DNA of 64,000 bases from Algibacter miyuki (GTDB taxonomy: Bacteria; Bacteroidota; Bacteroidia; Flavobacteriales; Flavobacteriaceae), in contig NZ_JAUFQP010000007.1 in the NCBI RefSeq assembly GCF_030409805.1, positions 124,001 through 188,000 on the forward strand, given 5' to 3'. The notes under the pieces were generated by a model that ran no database searches, had not been told where the DNA came from, and was given only the letters and a program-made list of their open reading frames with translations. Shown here piece after piece: positions 26,256 through 33,580 of the stretch; within the stretch, counting starts at the first letter, position 1, and each line of letters starts with the position of its first letter. The position numbers and the translations under genes are program-made.

Positions 26256-27410
26256 ATGAATTACTTTTCTTCCAATTTTAAACTTGGTATTTTAGGTGGT
26301 GGTCAACTAGGTAAAATGTTACTTTACAATACCCGAAAATTTGATATTTACACCTGTGTTTTAGAAAGCAGCAACGAAGCACCATGCAAAACGGCCTGCG
26401 ACGAATTTCACTTGGGTGATTTAATGGACTATGATGCCGTTTATAACTTCGGAAAACAAGTTGATGTTTTAACTATTGAAATTGAAAACGTAAACATAAA
26501 TGCTTTGGAAGCCCTTGAAAAAGAAGGCGTAAAAGTATATCCATCGGCTAAAACCCTTCGGATTATTCAGAACAAAGCAACGCAAAAACTGTTTTATGTA
26601 GATCATAATATTCCTACGTCTCCGTTTACGCGTTTTGCCTTTACTTCGGAAATTAAAGAAGCCATAAACCACGGTGGATTAAAGCTACCTTTTGTTTGGA
26701 AATGCGCACAATTTGGATACGATGGTACTGGTGTTAAAATTGTAAGAAGCATCGACGATTTAACCAATTTACCAAACGTAGAATGTATTGCTGAAAACTT
26801 AGTCCCTTTTAAAAATGAATTGGCTGTTATTGTTGCCAGAAATGCAAATGGTGAAACTAAAACCTATCCGGTGGTAGAAATGGAATTTCACCCAGAAGCC
26901 AACCAAGTAGAATACGTTATTTGCCCAGCGCGTATTGATGCTGCAGTAGCAAAAAAAGCAGAAGATATCGCCTTAAAAGTATCAAAAGCCATTAACCATG
27001 TCGGACTTTTAGCTGTTGAAATGTTTCAAACAGAAAACGATGATATTTTAATAAACGAAGTAGCTCCACGACCTCACAATTCAGGACACCAAACTATTGA
27101 AGCTAGTTACACTTCGCAATTTGAACAACATATTCGTGCTGTTTTAAATTTACCTTTAGGGCGCACCGATAATAAAGTTGGTGGTGTTATGGTAAACCTT
27201 GTAGGTGCTGAAGGTTTCAGCGGAAATGTAGTTTACGAAAACATCGAAAAAATAATGAATATGGATGGTGTTACACCTCATATTTATGGTAAAAAACAAA
27301 CCCGACCGTTTAGAAAAATGGGACATGTTACCATTGTAAATGAAGATTTAAACGAAGCACGTCGTATTGCCGAAGAAGTTAAAAAGGCCATTAGAGTCAT
27401 TTCAGAATAA
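26256..27410 (+). CDS. purK: 5-(carboxyamino)imidazole ribonucleotide synthase
   Basis: A 384-residue ATP-grasp enzyme of purine synthesis that joins bicarbonate to AIR, giving N5-CAIR. The N-terminal Rossmann-like part shows LGILGGGQLGKML. The ATP-grasp core has PFVWKCAQFGYDGTGVKIV (lysine loop) and the metal-binding end NEVAPRPHNSGHQTIEA. It lies 76 bases before purE and both are in the same direction. This two-enzyme route is the usual bacterial one. Confidence 0.95.
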   Translation: MNYFSSNFKLGILGGGQLGKMLLYNTRKFDIYTCVLESSNEAPCKTACDEFHLGDLMDYDAVYNFGKQVDVLTIEIENVNINALEALEKEGVKVYPSAKTLRIIQNKATQKLFYVDHNIPTSPFTRFAFTSEIKEAINHGGLKLPFVWKCAQFGYDGTGVKIVRSIDDLTNLPNVECIAENLVPFKNELAVIVARNANGETKTYPVVEMEFHPEANQVEYVICPARIDAAVAKKAEDIALKVSKAINHVGLLAVEMFQTENDDILINEVAPRPHNSGHQTIEASYTSQFEQHIRAVLNLPLGRTDNKVGGVMVNLVGAEGFSGNVVYENIEKIMNMDGVTPHIYGKKQTRPFRKMGHVTIVNEDLNEARRIAEEVKKAIRVISE

Positions 27411-27486
27411 AATCTTTTGTGGTTATCATATTTGAAACCGTTCAGAAGAAAAAATAAAATAATTATAAATTTAATTCAATTTAAAA

Positions 27487-27966
27487 ATGAATAAAGTAGG
27501 AGTCATCATGGGAAGCAAAAGCGACCTGCCAGTAATGCAAGATGCCATAGACATTTTAAAAGGATTTGATATAGACGTTGAAGTAGATATTGTTTCTGCA
27601 CATCGTACCCCAGAAAAATTATTCGATTACGGAAAACATGCACACACCAGAGGTTTTGCTGTAGTTATTGCAGGAGCCGGTGGCGCTGCGCATTTACCAG
27701 GCATGATTGCCTCGTTATCTCCATTACCTGTAATTGGCGTACCTGTAAAAAGTAGTAATTCTATCGATGGATGGGATTCTGTACTTTCCATTTTACAAAT
27801 GCCAGGTGGTGTTCCTGTAGCAACTGTAGCTTTAAATGGTGCAAAAAACGCTGGAATTTTGGCTGCTCAAATTTTAGGAGCTAGCGACCCAAAAGTGCTC
27901 GATAAAATAATAGCTTACAAAGAAGACTTAAAAGTAAAAGTAAACGAATCGGCTAAGAATTTATAG
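27487..27966 (+). CDS. purE: 5-(carboxyamino)imidazole ribonucleotide mutase
   Basis: A 159-residue class I PurE. It moves the carboxylate of N5-CAIR to give CAIR. The P-loop-like start VGVIMGSKSDLPVM and SAHRTPEKLFDYGKHA include the conserved active-site His. GAGGAAHLPGMIAS and VPVKS.....GWDSVLSI are also conserved. It directly follows purK and ends at a strong terminator. Confidence 0.96.
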   Translation: MNKVGVIMGSKSDLPVMQDAIDILKGFDIDVEVDIVSAHRTPEKLFDYGKHAHTRGFAVVIAGAGGAAHLPGMIASLSPLPVIGVPVKSSNSIDGWDSVLSILQMPGGVPVATVALNGAKNAGILAAQILGASDPKVLDKIIAYKEDLKVKVNESAKNL

Positions 27967-27981
27967 CATTTAGTATAAAAT

Positions 27982-28013
27982 GAAAAACCTCGAAATAAAT
28001 TTCGAGGTTTTTC
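27982..28013 (+). terminator. Terminator of purKE
   Basis: A perfect 14-base stem, GAAAAACCTCGAAA with TTTCGAGGTTTTTC, and a 4-base loop, 16 bases after the purE stop. Confidence 0.92.
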
Positions 28014-28128
28014 TAGCTATTAACAATAATCTTTTAAGAGTTAGTCACTCTAAAATTGTTGCCGCAAATATATGAAAATTTACTATGTACGCATGGTAAA
28101 TTTTTAATTTAACATATCTTTAATTAAA

Positions 28129-30165
28129 ATGATAAAGCAAGCCTTAACCACTCCGTTCAATACACCATACCACTCCGCGCCGTTTTCAGCTATTGAAAAT
28201 GACGATTATTTACCAACCTTTAAAGAAGCGATTACACAAGCAAAAGCTGAAATTGATGCTATTGTTAACCAAACTGAAGCTCCTACTTTTGAAAATACTA
28301 TTGTTGCTTTAGATTTTTCCGGAGAGCAATTAGATCGTATTTCCAGTATATTTTTCAATTTGAATTCTGCGGAAACAAATGAAACTATTCAGAAAATAGC
28401 TCAAGAAGTATCGCCATTACTATCAGAATTTAGTAACGACATTACTTTAAATGAGGCTTTATTTAAACGTGTAAAAGCAGTTTACGACTCTAAAGATACT
28501 TTAGATTTAACCACCGAACAAACCACACTATTAGATAAAAAATACAAAGGTTTTTCTAGAAACGGCGCCAATTTAGCCGAAGACAAAAAGGAAAAACTCC
28601 GCGATATTGATAAAAAACTAAGTCAGTTAAGCTTAAAATTTGGTGAAAACGTTTTAGCAGAAACCAACAAATTTGAAATGCTAATTACTGATGAAAAAGA
28701 TTTATCAGGCTTACCAGAAGGCACCATTGAAGCAGCAAAGCAGCTGGCTGAATCTAAAGAAAAATCTGGTTGGTTATTCACTTTAGACTACCCAAGTTAC
28801 ATTCCTTTTGTTACCTATGCCGATAATCGCGAATTACGCAAAAAGTTAACCCTAGCAGCAGGAAGCAAAGCCTTTAAAGGAGACGATTTAGACAACCAAG
28901 ATATTGTAATACAAATAGTGAATTTACGCCACGAACGTGCGAATTTATTAGGTTACAAAACACATGCGCATTTTGTTTTGGAGGAACGTATGGCGGAAAC
29001 TCCTGAAACGGTTTTAAATTTTTCGAATGAATTATTAGAGAAATCGAAACCTGCAGCACAACGTGAATTTGAAAATTTAGAAGCTTTTGCTAAAGATTTG
29101 GACGGTATCGATCAGCTTCAAAAATGGGATGGTTCTTATTATTCTGAAAAGTTAAAACAGAAATTGTTCAGTTTAGATGATGAAAAACTAAAACCTTACT
29201 TCAAACTAGAAAATGTAATTGATGGTGCATTTACGGTTGCTAATAAATTATTCGATCTAAATTTTGAAGAAATTAATACCATCGATAAATATCACAACGA
29301 TGTTTTAACATATAAAGTTACCGACGATAAAGGTGATTTAGTTTCTATTTTTTATGCCGATTTTTTCCCTAGAGCAGGAAAACGCAATGGCGCTTGGATG
29401 ACGTCTTACAAACCACAATACATTAAAAATGGCGAAAATAGCCGCCCGCACGTTTCAATAGTTTGCAATTTTACAAAACCTACAAAAAGTAAACCTTCAT
29501 TATTAACATTCAATGAAGTTACCACGCTTTTTCATGAGTTCGGACACGCCTTACATGGCATGCTAGCCAACACCACGTACGCCAGCTTATCGGGTACTAG
29601 CGTGTTTTGGGATTTTGTAGAATTGCCAAGTCAGGTTATGGAAAACTGGTGTTACGAAAAAGAAGCCTTGGAATTGTTTGCCAAACATTATGAAACCGGT
29701 GAGGTTATCCCGATGGATTTAGTTGAAAAAATTAAGGATTCAGCAAGTTTTCATCAAGGTATGCAAACGTTGCGTCAATTAAGTTTCGGACTTTTAGATA
29801 TGGATTGGCACAGTCAAGATCCTTCTGGAATTACCAATGTAAAAGCTTTTGAATCAGAAGCCTTTAAAAACACAAGCTTATACCCAGAAACGGAAGAAAC
29901 CTGTATGAGCACAGCCTTTTCTCATATTTTTCAAGGTGGATATTCCTCAGGATATTACAGTTATAAATGGGCCGAAGTTTTAGACGCAGATGCTTTTGAA
30001 TACTTTAAGGAATCTGGCATTTTCAACAAAGAAGTTGCTAGTAAATTTAAAGATAACGTGCTTTCTCAAGGCGGCACCGAAAACCCAATGACACTTTACA
30101 AACGCTTTAGAGGGCAAGAACCAAAACCTGAAGCATTATTAAAACGTGCTGGGTTGATTGATTAA
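28129..30165 (+). CDS. M3 family metallopeptidase (oligopeptidase/dipeptidyl carboxypeptidase-like)
   Basis: A 678-residue zinc peptidase of family M3 (Dcp/PrlC group). The zinc motif HEFGHALHG lies near residues 469-477, with the third ligand downstream in the WDFVELPSQVMENW helix. The length agrees with Dcp and oligopeptidase A. There is no signal peptide, so it should act in the cytoplasm on short peptides. The product's precise specificity (dipeptide release or internal cleavage) is not readable. It ends at a strong terminator. Confidence 0.92.
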   Translation: MIKQALTTPFNTPYHSAPFSAIENDDYLPTFKEAITQAKAEIDAIVNQTEAPTFENTIVALDFSGEQLDRISSIFFNLNSAETNETIQKIAQEVSPLLSEFSNDITLNEALFKRVKAVYDSKDTLDLTTEQTTLLDKKYKGFSRNGANLAEDKKEKLRDIDKKLSQLSLKFGENVLAETNKFEMLITDEKDLSGLPEGTIEAAKQLAESKEKSGWLFTLDYPSYIPFVTYADNRELRKKLTLAAGSKAFKGDDLDNQDIVIQIVNLRHERANLLGYKTHAHFVLEERMAETPETVLNFSNELLEKSKPAAQREFENLEAFAKDLDGIDQLQKWDGSYYSEKLKQKLFSLDDEKLKPYFKLENVIDGAFTVANKLFDLNFEEINTIDKYHNDVLTYKVTDDKGDLVSIFYADFFPRAGKRNGAWMTSYKPQYIKNGENSRPHVSIVCNFTKPTKSKPSLLTFNEVTTLFHEFGHALHGMLANTTYASLSGTSVFWDFVELPSQVMENWCYEKEALELFAKHYETGEVIPMDLVEKIKDSASFHQGMQTLRQLSFGLLDMDWHSQDPSGITNVKAFESEAFKNTSLYPETEETCMSTAFSHIFQGGYSSGYYSYKWAEVLDADAFEYFKESGIFNKEVASKFKDNVLSQGGTENPMTLYKRFRGQEPKPEALLKRAGLID

Positions 30166-30191
30166 ACTATCATTCTCAAACATACATTTTA

Positions 30192-30220
30192 AAAACCCAT
30201 CGATTTAGTCGATGGGTTTT
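30192..30220 (+). terminator. Terminator of the M3 peptidase gene
   Basis: A perfect 12-base stem, AAAACCCATCGA with TCGATGGGTTTT, a 5-base loop and a T run. Confidence 0.92.
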
Positions 30221-30259
30221 TTATTTATGCATTCGTAGAAAATAAAGTCCATTTAAAAC

Positions 30260-30285
30260 AAACTTTCAATAATTACTGAAAGTTT
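30260..30285. promoter_or_regulatory. Candidate operator 1 of the GbsR-like regulator
   Basis: A perfect 9-base inverted repeat, AAACTTTCA and TGAAAGTTT, with an 8-base spacer. It lies just upstream of the -7 box of the regulator gene, where a bound repressor would block transcription. The same half-sites with the same 8-base spacer recur at 30829-30852, before the downstream genes. Confidence 0.6.
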
Positions 30286-30297
30286 AGAAATAATTTA

Positions 30298-30305
30298 TAT
30301 ATTTG
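30298..30305 (+). promoter_or_regulatory. -7 box of the GbsR-like regulator gene
   Basis: TATATTTG matches TAnnTTTG. It ends only 4 bases before the ATG, which implies transcription starts at or near the start codon (a leaderless or nearly leaderless message). Confidence 0.55.
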
Positions 30306-30309
30306 CCGT

Positions 30310-30813
30310 ATGGAATATCAAGAAGCCAAAGAAAAATTTATCAGCACATGGGGAAGTTTAGGCACATTATGGGGCATAAACAAAGCTATGGCACAAATAC
30401 AATCGTTACTTTTTATTTCAACTAAGCCTTTAACCATGGAAGATATTATGGGCGAACTTAAAATTTCGCGTGGTAATACCAGCATGAATTTACGCCAACT
30501 TATGGATTGGGGCATTGTTACGAAAGAATCTATTCCTGGCGAGCGTAAAGAGTATTTTACTACCGAAAAAGATGTACAAGAATTAGCAAGACACATTGCT
30601 AAAGAACGTAGTCGCCGTGAAATAAAACCAGTTATTAAAGTTTTAAAGGAAGTTTCTTCCATTGAAGATGATGGGACCGAAAAAACCAAAGAATTGATAA
30701 AACAAACCAAAGCTCTACACGATTTGGCTGAAACAGCCGATGCTATGCTAAATAAAATGGTAAACCAAGAACAAACCTGGATTACAAAATCTTTACTAAA
30801 ACTATTGAAATAA
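30310..30813 (+). CDS. GbsR/MarR family transcriptional regulator
   Basis: A 167-residue DNA-binding protein. A winged helix-turn-helix occupies about 28-95 (KPLTMEDIMGELKISRGNTSMNLRQLMDWG, of which the last part is the recognition helix, then a wing around SIPGERKEYFTT). A C-terminal helix for dimerisation follows. This is the GbsR-type branch of MarR. It is the first gene of a + strand group and has a palindrome at its own promoter and another before the next gene, suggesting it controls itself and the two membrane-protein genes downstream. The ligand is unknown. Confidence 0.88.
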   Translation: MEYQEAKEKFISTWGSLGTLWGINKAMAQIQSLLFISTKPLTMEDIMGELKISRGNTSMNLRQLMDWGIVTKESIPGERKEYFTTEKDVQELARHIAKERSRREIKPVIKVLKEVSSIEDDGTEKTKELIKQTKALHDLAETADAMLNKMVNQEQTWITKSLLKLLK

Positions 30814-30828
30814 AAAAATTTAAATTAT

Positions 30829-30852
30829 AGTTTCAGTATTTTCTGAAAGTTT
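30829..30852. promoter_or_regulatory. Candidate operator 2 of the GbsR-like regulator
   Basis: AGTTTCA, 8 bases, TGAAAGTTT. The right half-site is identical to operator 1 and the left half differs by one base in the inner seven. It lies 16 bases after the regulator stop and 7 bases before the start codon of the next gene. Confidence 0.55.
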
Positions 30853-30859
30853 AAAAATT

Positions 30860-31195
30860 ATGAAACAAATATATCTTATCAATAAATGGGCAGTTATAAT
30901 TACAACCCTACTCTTCTTTACTTTTTAGGGAGGCATACTCGCTATCTGGATTTTAGCACTTATCCAAATAGTAATAAGCATAAAAATAGGGACCATCTTC
31001 AAGACACTAAATCAGGTTTGTAAAAACCTCTTTATAACTTATATTTTATCAACTATCACACTAATAGTCATTTTCAAAACCCTGCAACATCAAGCTTTCG
31101 ATACTTTGGCGCTCATGTTTGTTTGGATTGTAGTCTCCATGCTATTAGCCCTATTTAATCTTTTTATAACCTTCAAAATAAAAAACTATGTCTAA
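30860..31195 (+). pseudogene. Membrane-protein gene interrupted by an in-frame TAG
   Basis: Read from ATG at 30860 the frame gives MKQIYLINKWAVIITTLLFF and then meets TAG at 30926-30928 (codon 23). The same frame then stays open for 88 codons (GGILAIWILALIQIVI...), ending with a TAA at 31193-31195. The result is four hydrophobic helices with short loops, as in a 110-residue membrane protein. Its stop overlaps the ATG of the next gene by 8 bases (ATGTCTAA), the sign of a once-functional coupled pair. A point mutation, strain-specific decay or a sequencing error would all fit. Confidence 0.7.
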
Positions 31196-31616
31196 TCAAA
31201 TTCCAAATTGGCTTATCATTCTCGGTGGCTGCGGGCAAATATTTACCGCTATGATTTACCCTTATATACGGCACCAAGTTTTCGATTGGTATAACGATGT
31301 AAAACAACTTAAGCCCTTAAACCAAGAAATTGCAAAAACCTACGGACGATATATCCAGGGTTTAAACTTTTCTTTCGGGCTTATTGCTATCCTCATTCCT
31401 AGCGACTTGAAAAATCAATCTCACCTAGCCATAGCGCTTACCGGATTAATAGCTGCGTATTGGGTAGGAAAAGTGGCTACGCAAATTGCTTATTATCCCA
31501 TGTATCAAATTCCGCAACAAACCATTTTTAAAATTGGAAGTTACTTCATGAATACTTTATTTACCCTTTTCGCAGTAGTGTATACATGGCTCTTTATCTT
31601 CAATTTAAATTTTTAA
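31188..31616 (+). CDS. Four-helix membrane protein of unknown function
   Basis: A 142-residue integral membrane protein with helices at about 8-27, 55-72, 78-98 and 113-138. The segment between helices 1 and 2 (RHQVFDWYNDVKQLKPLNQEIAK) is amphipathic. I do not recognise a characterised family. It overlaps the interrupted gene upstream by 8 bases and sits under the second candidate operator, so it is probably part of the GbsR-like regulon. Confidence 0.8.
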   Translation: MSNQIPNWLIILGGCGQIFTAMIYPYIRHQVFDWYNDVKQLKPLNQEIAKTYGRYIQGLNFSFGLIAILIPSDLKNQSHLAIALTGLIAAYWVGKVATQIAYYPMYQIPQQTIFKIGSYFMNTLFTLFAVVYTWLFIFNLNF

Positions 31617-31638
31617 TTCAACCTTAAATCTTAAAAAC

Positions 31639-31760
31639 ATGAATTCACCAAAACTTTAAAACGTGAAAGCTTACAGAACCTAAAAGGATCATTCTACGCC
31701 TTACTTTCTGGACTACATTTTACAAGTTTCGGCTACTACATAATTACTTGTAGAAGATAA
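31639..31760 (+). pseudogene. Possible scrap of a short gene (frameshift after the start)
   Basis: ATG at 31639 runs into TAA after six codons. In the frame shifted by one base, the sequence from 31641 is open for 39 codons and reads like a normal protein N-terminus (FTKTLKRESLQNLKGSFYAL then LSGLHFTSFGYYIIT). One lost base in codon 2 would explain this. The coding character is only a judgement by eye, and the region could be plain intergenic DNA. Confidence 0.25.
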
Positions 31761-31811
31761 TAAGTCATTTTTTTACCTTATTTTTGGCCAACTATTAATT
31801 TTCGATTAACA

Positions 31812-32363
31812 ATGCCGAAACATCAAATACATCCCGACAAGTGGATAGATCTTTATGCTGATTATCTTTTCAATTACACCATTACGCGCGTAAGTGACAG
31901 AGAGATCGCACAAGATTTGGTACAGGACACCTTTTTGGCAGGGCTAAAATCAATGAAAAATTTTAAAGGAGAAGCAAGCGAGCGCACTTGGTTGATTTCT
32001 ATTTTAAAACGAAAAATTATTGATCACTACCGCAAAATAAACTCAAATAAGGGCAAGGCAGAAGTTAGAATCCAATATAACGATTCAGAATCAGAAGGAG
32101 ATTGGCTTGAAGAACGCGTGGCCGACCCGTTCGATAAAACAGCCGAAGACAGCATGCAAAACAGCGAGTTAGGCGATGCCATACATGATTGTTTAAGCAA
32201 ACTCCCAAAGAAACAAGCGAACGTTTTTAAAATGAAAACGATACTTAATTATGAAACTGAGGTGATTTGTAATGAACTTAACATCACTGCGTCTAACCTA
32301 TGGGTAATCATCCACAGAGCACGAACTGCTATGGCCGATTGCTTAAAAGAAAATTGGTTTTAA
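31812..32363 (+). CDS. ECF-type sigma-70 factor
   Basis: A 183-residue alternative sigma factor. Region 2 covers about 10-75 (DREIAQDLVQDTFLAGLKSM, then TWLISILKRKIIDHYRK). An acidic linker follows (SESEGDWLEERVADPF), then region 4 (about 130-178) with CLSKLPKKQANVFKMK and ITASNLWVIIHRARTAM. It should redirect RNA polymerase to a small gene set. The gene 2 bases downstream encodes a small zinc-binding protein likely to be its anti-sigma factor. Confidence 0.9.
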   Translation: MPKHQIHPDKWIDLYADYLFNYTITRVSDREIAQDLVQDTFLAGLKSMKNFKGEASERTWLISILKRKIIDHYRKINSNKGKAEVRIQYNDSESEGDWLEERVADPFDKTAEDSMQNSELGDAIHDCLSKLPKKQANVFKMKTILNYETEVICNELNITASNLWVIIHRARTAMADCLKENWF

Positions 32364-32365
32364 TT

Positions 32366-32629
32366 ATGAGTAGAAAAATAAAAATATTTATGCCTTGCAA
32401 TGAAGCAAACAACATATGTAATAAGGCACAATATAAGGAAGCATCTTTGCTAGAGAAGCTAAAATTAAACCTTCATTTAATATACTGTAAGGCCTGTAGA
32501 GGATATTCTCTAAACAATTCTAAGTTAACTAAACGCATTGAAGATTCTAAGCTAGAATGTTTAGATCCGAAGTGCAAAGAAGACATGAAAAAAGATTTAG
32601 AAAAAGCTTTAAAAGAGCAATTACATTAA
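32366..32629 (+). CDS. Small soluble anti-sigma factor candidate (HxxxCxxC)
   Basis: An 87-residue protein with no transmembrane helix. It carries H37-LIY-C41-KA-C44, which fits the zinc-binding anti-sigma (ZAS) signature HxxxCxxC, with more cysteines in the first 20 residues and near the end (CLDPKC). The ATG at 32366 is 2 bases after the sigma stop, so the two are co-translated. The ZAS proteins often sense redox stress by losing zinc; this is an inference from motif and position. Its stop overlaps the stop of the convergent gene. Confidence 0.7.
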   Translation: MSRKIKIFMPCNEANNICNKAQYKEASLLEKLKLNLHLIYCKACRGYSLNNSKLTKRIEDSKLECLDPKCKEDMKKDLEKALKEQLH

Positions 32630-33459
32630 ACAAACCACAGCATAAGTAGCAACCAAAAAACAGGTATGGCTTCCACCCAAAATGAGGCATAGTATTTTCC
32701 TTGATTTTTACTAGAGAACCATACAAAACATCCGGTAACTACAATTAAGATTAAAGAGACTAATACATTAATTTGATGCGTGTCATCTTTAAAAAATTCT
32801 ATTAAAAAGAAAAACGTCAACAACACCATCCCCATTATTTTAGTACGTTTTACGCCTATTTTTTGAGGTACGGTAGATAGCTTCAAACTATCAAAAAGCA
32901 AATCTCTTATTTCAAAAGGCAACATTAAAACAAGCACGAACATATAACGTTGCACGGCTGTTAACACAACATCTGCATTCACTGGATAATCATTTTCTAT
33001 AATAGGAAGAAACACGGTAACCCCCATCCAAACCAGGCCGATTAAGTAAATTTTAAGTCCGCCAATACTTCGCAAATTATTCTGTTGATCTAAAAATATC
33101 CGTTTCGGTAAAAAAGGAATGGCATACAAGAAAGTTACTATACCAAAACCTGCGATATAAAAAAGCGTTTTTAAATGCAACTGAAACCCATAGTAACACA
33201 TAAAAATAAAACTGAAGAACGAAAAAACCTGTACTGCTTTCAGCCAAGGCGTTAAACTGCGATGGTGAAATTTGGCTATTCCAAAATACTTTACAAAATT
33301 ATACCCAGTAATAGACGCGAAAAACACAAAACAAAGCACGCTTTCTTCAAAAGAAAAACCAAACTCCAAAAGAGAGACCCAAGTTAAGGCACAAACCGAG
33401 AAAGCGACGTGAATACTGCTATTCAAGTAAAAATTAAAAAATTGTTTTACAAGCTTCAT
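32626..33459 (-). CDS. UbiA-like polytopic membrane protein
   Basis: The start chosen is MKLVKQFFNFYLNSSIHV at 33459 (277 residues). The frame runs 26 codons further but would then overlap the gcvP promoter region. Eight or nine helices are visible, with loops that recall the UbiA prenyltransferase superfamily: TGYNFVKYFG in place of NDxxD, and LPFEIRDLLFDSLKLSTVPQ, where the second Asp motif D-x-x-x-D is kept. The first Asp motif is degenerate, so enzyme activity is uncertain. Stop codons overlap the anti-sigma stop by 4 bases. Confidence 0.65.
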   Translation of the reverse strand: MKLVKQFFNFYLNSSIHVAFSVCALTWVSLLEFGFSFEESVLCFVFFASITGYNFVKYFGIAKFHHRSLTPWLKAVQVFSFFSFIFMCYYGFQLHLKTLFYIAGFGIVTFLYAIPFLPKRIFLDQQNNLRSIGGLKIYLIGLVWMGVTVFLPIIENDYPVNADVVLTAVQRYMFVLVLMLPFEIRDLLFDSLKLSTVPQKIGVKRTKIMGMVLLTFFFLIEFFKDDTHQINVLVSLILIVVTGCFVWFSSKNQGKYYASFWVEAIPVFWLLLMLWFV

Positions 33460-33545
33460 GCCGTAAAAATACATAAACTGTTGATAACACTTCCAAATGG
33501 TTAAAAACTTTACGCTTTCACCTATATAAAGCATCAATTATTCTT

Positions 33546-33553
33546 TATTTTTG
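33546..33553 (+). promoter_or_regulatory. Probable -7 box of gcvP
   Basis: TATTTTTG matches TAnnTTTG, 27 bases before the gcvP ATG. No convincing -33 TTG is visible. No glycine riboswitch is seen in the short leader. Confidence 0.45.
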
Positions 33554-33580
33554 CCTTTTAGCTAATAAATTGCAATTTAA

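Noticed and set aside
33460..33537. N-terminal extension of the UbiA-like protein
   Set aside because: It adds a hydrophilic, Cys/Tyr-rich segment before the first helix and runs into the gcvP upstream region.
33550..33580. Glycine riboswitch before gcvP
   Set aside because: The leader after the -7 box is under 30 bases, far too short for a riboswitch.
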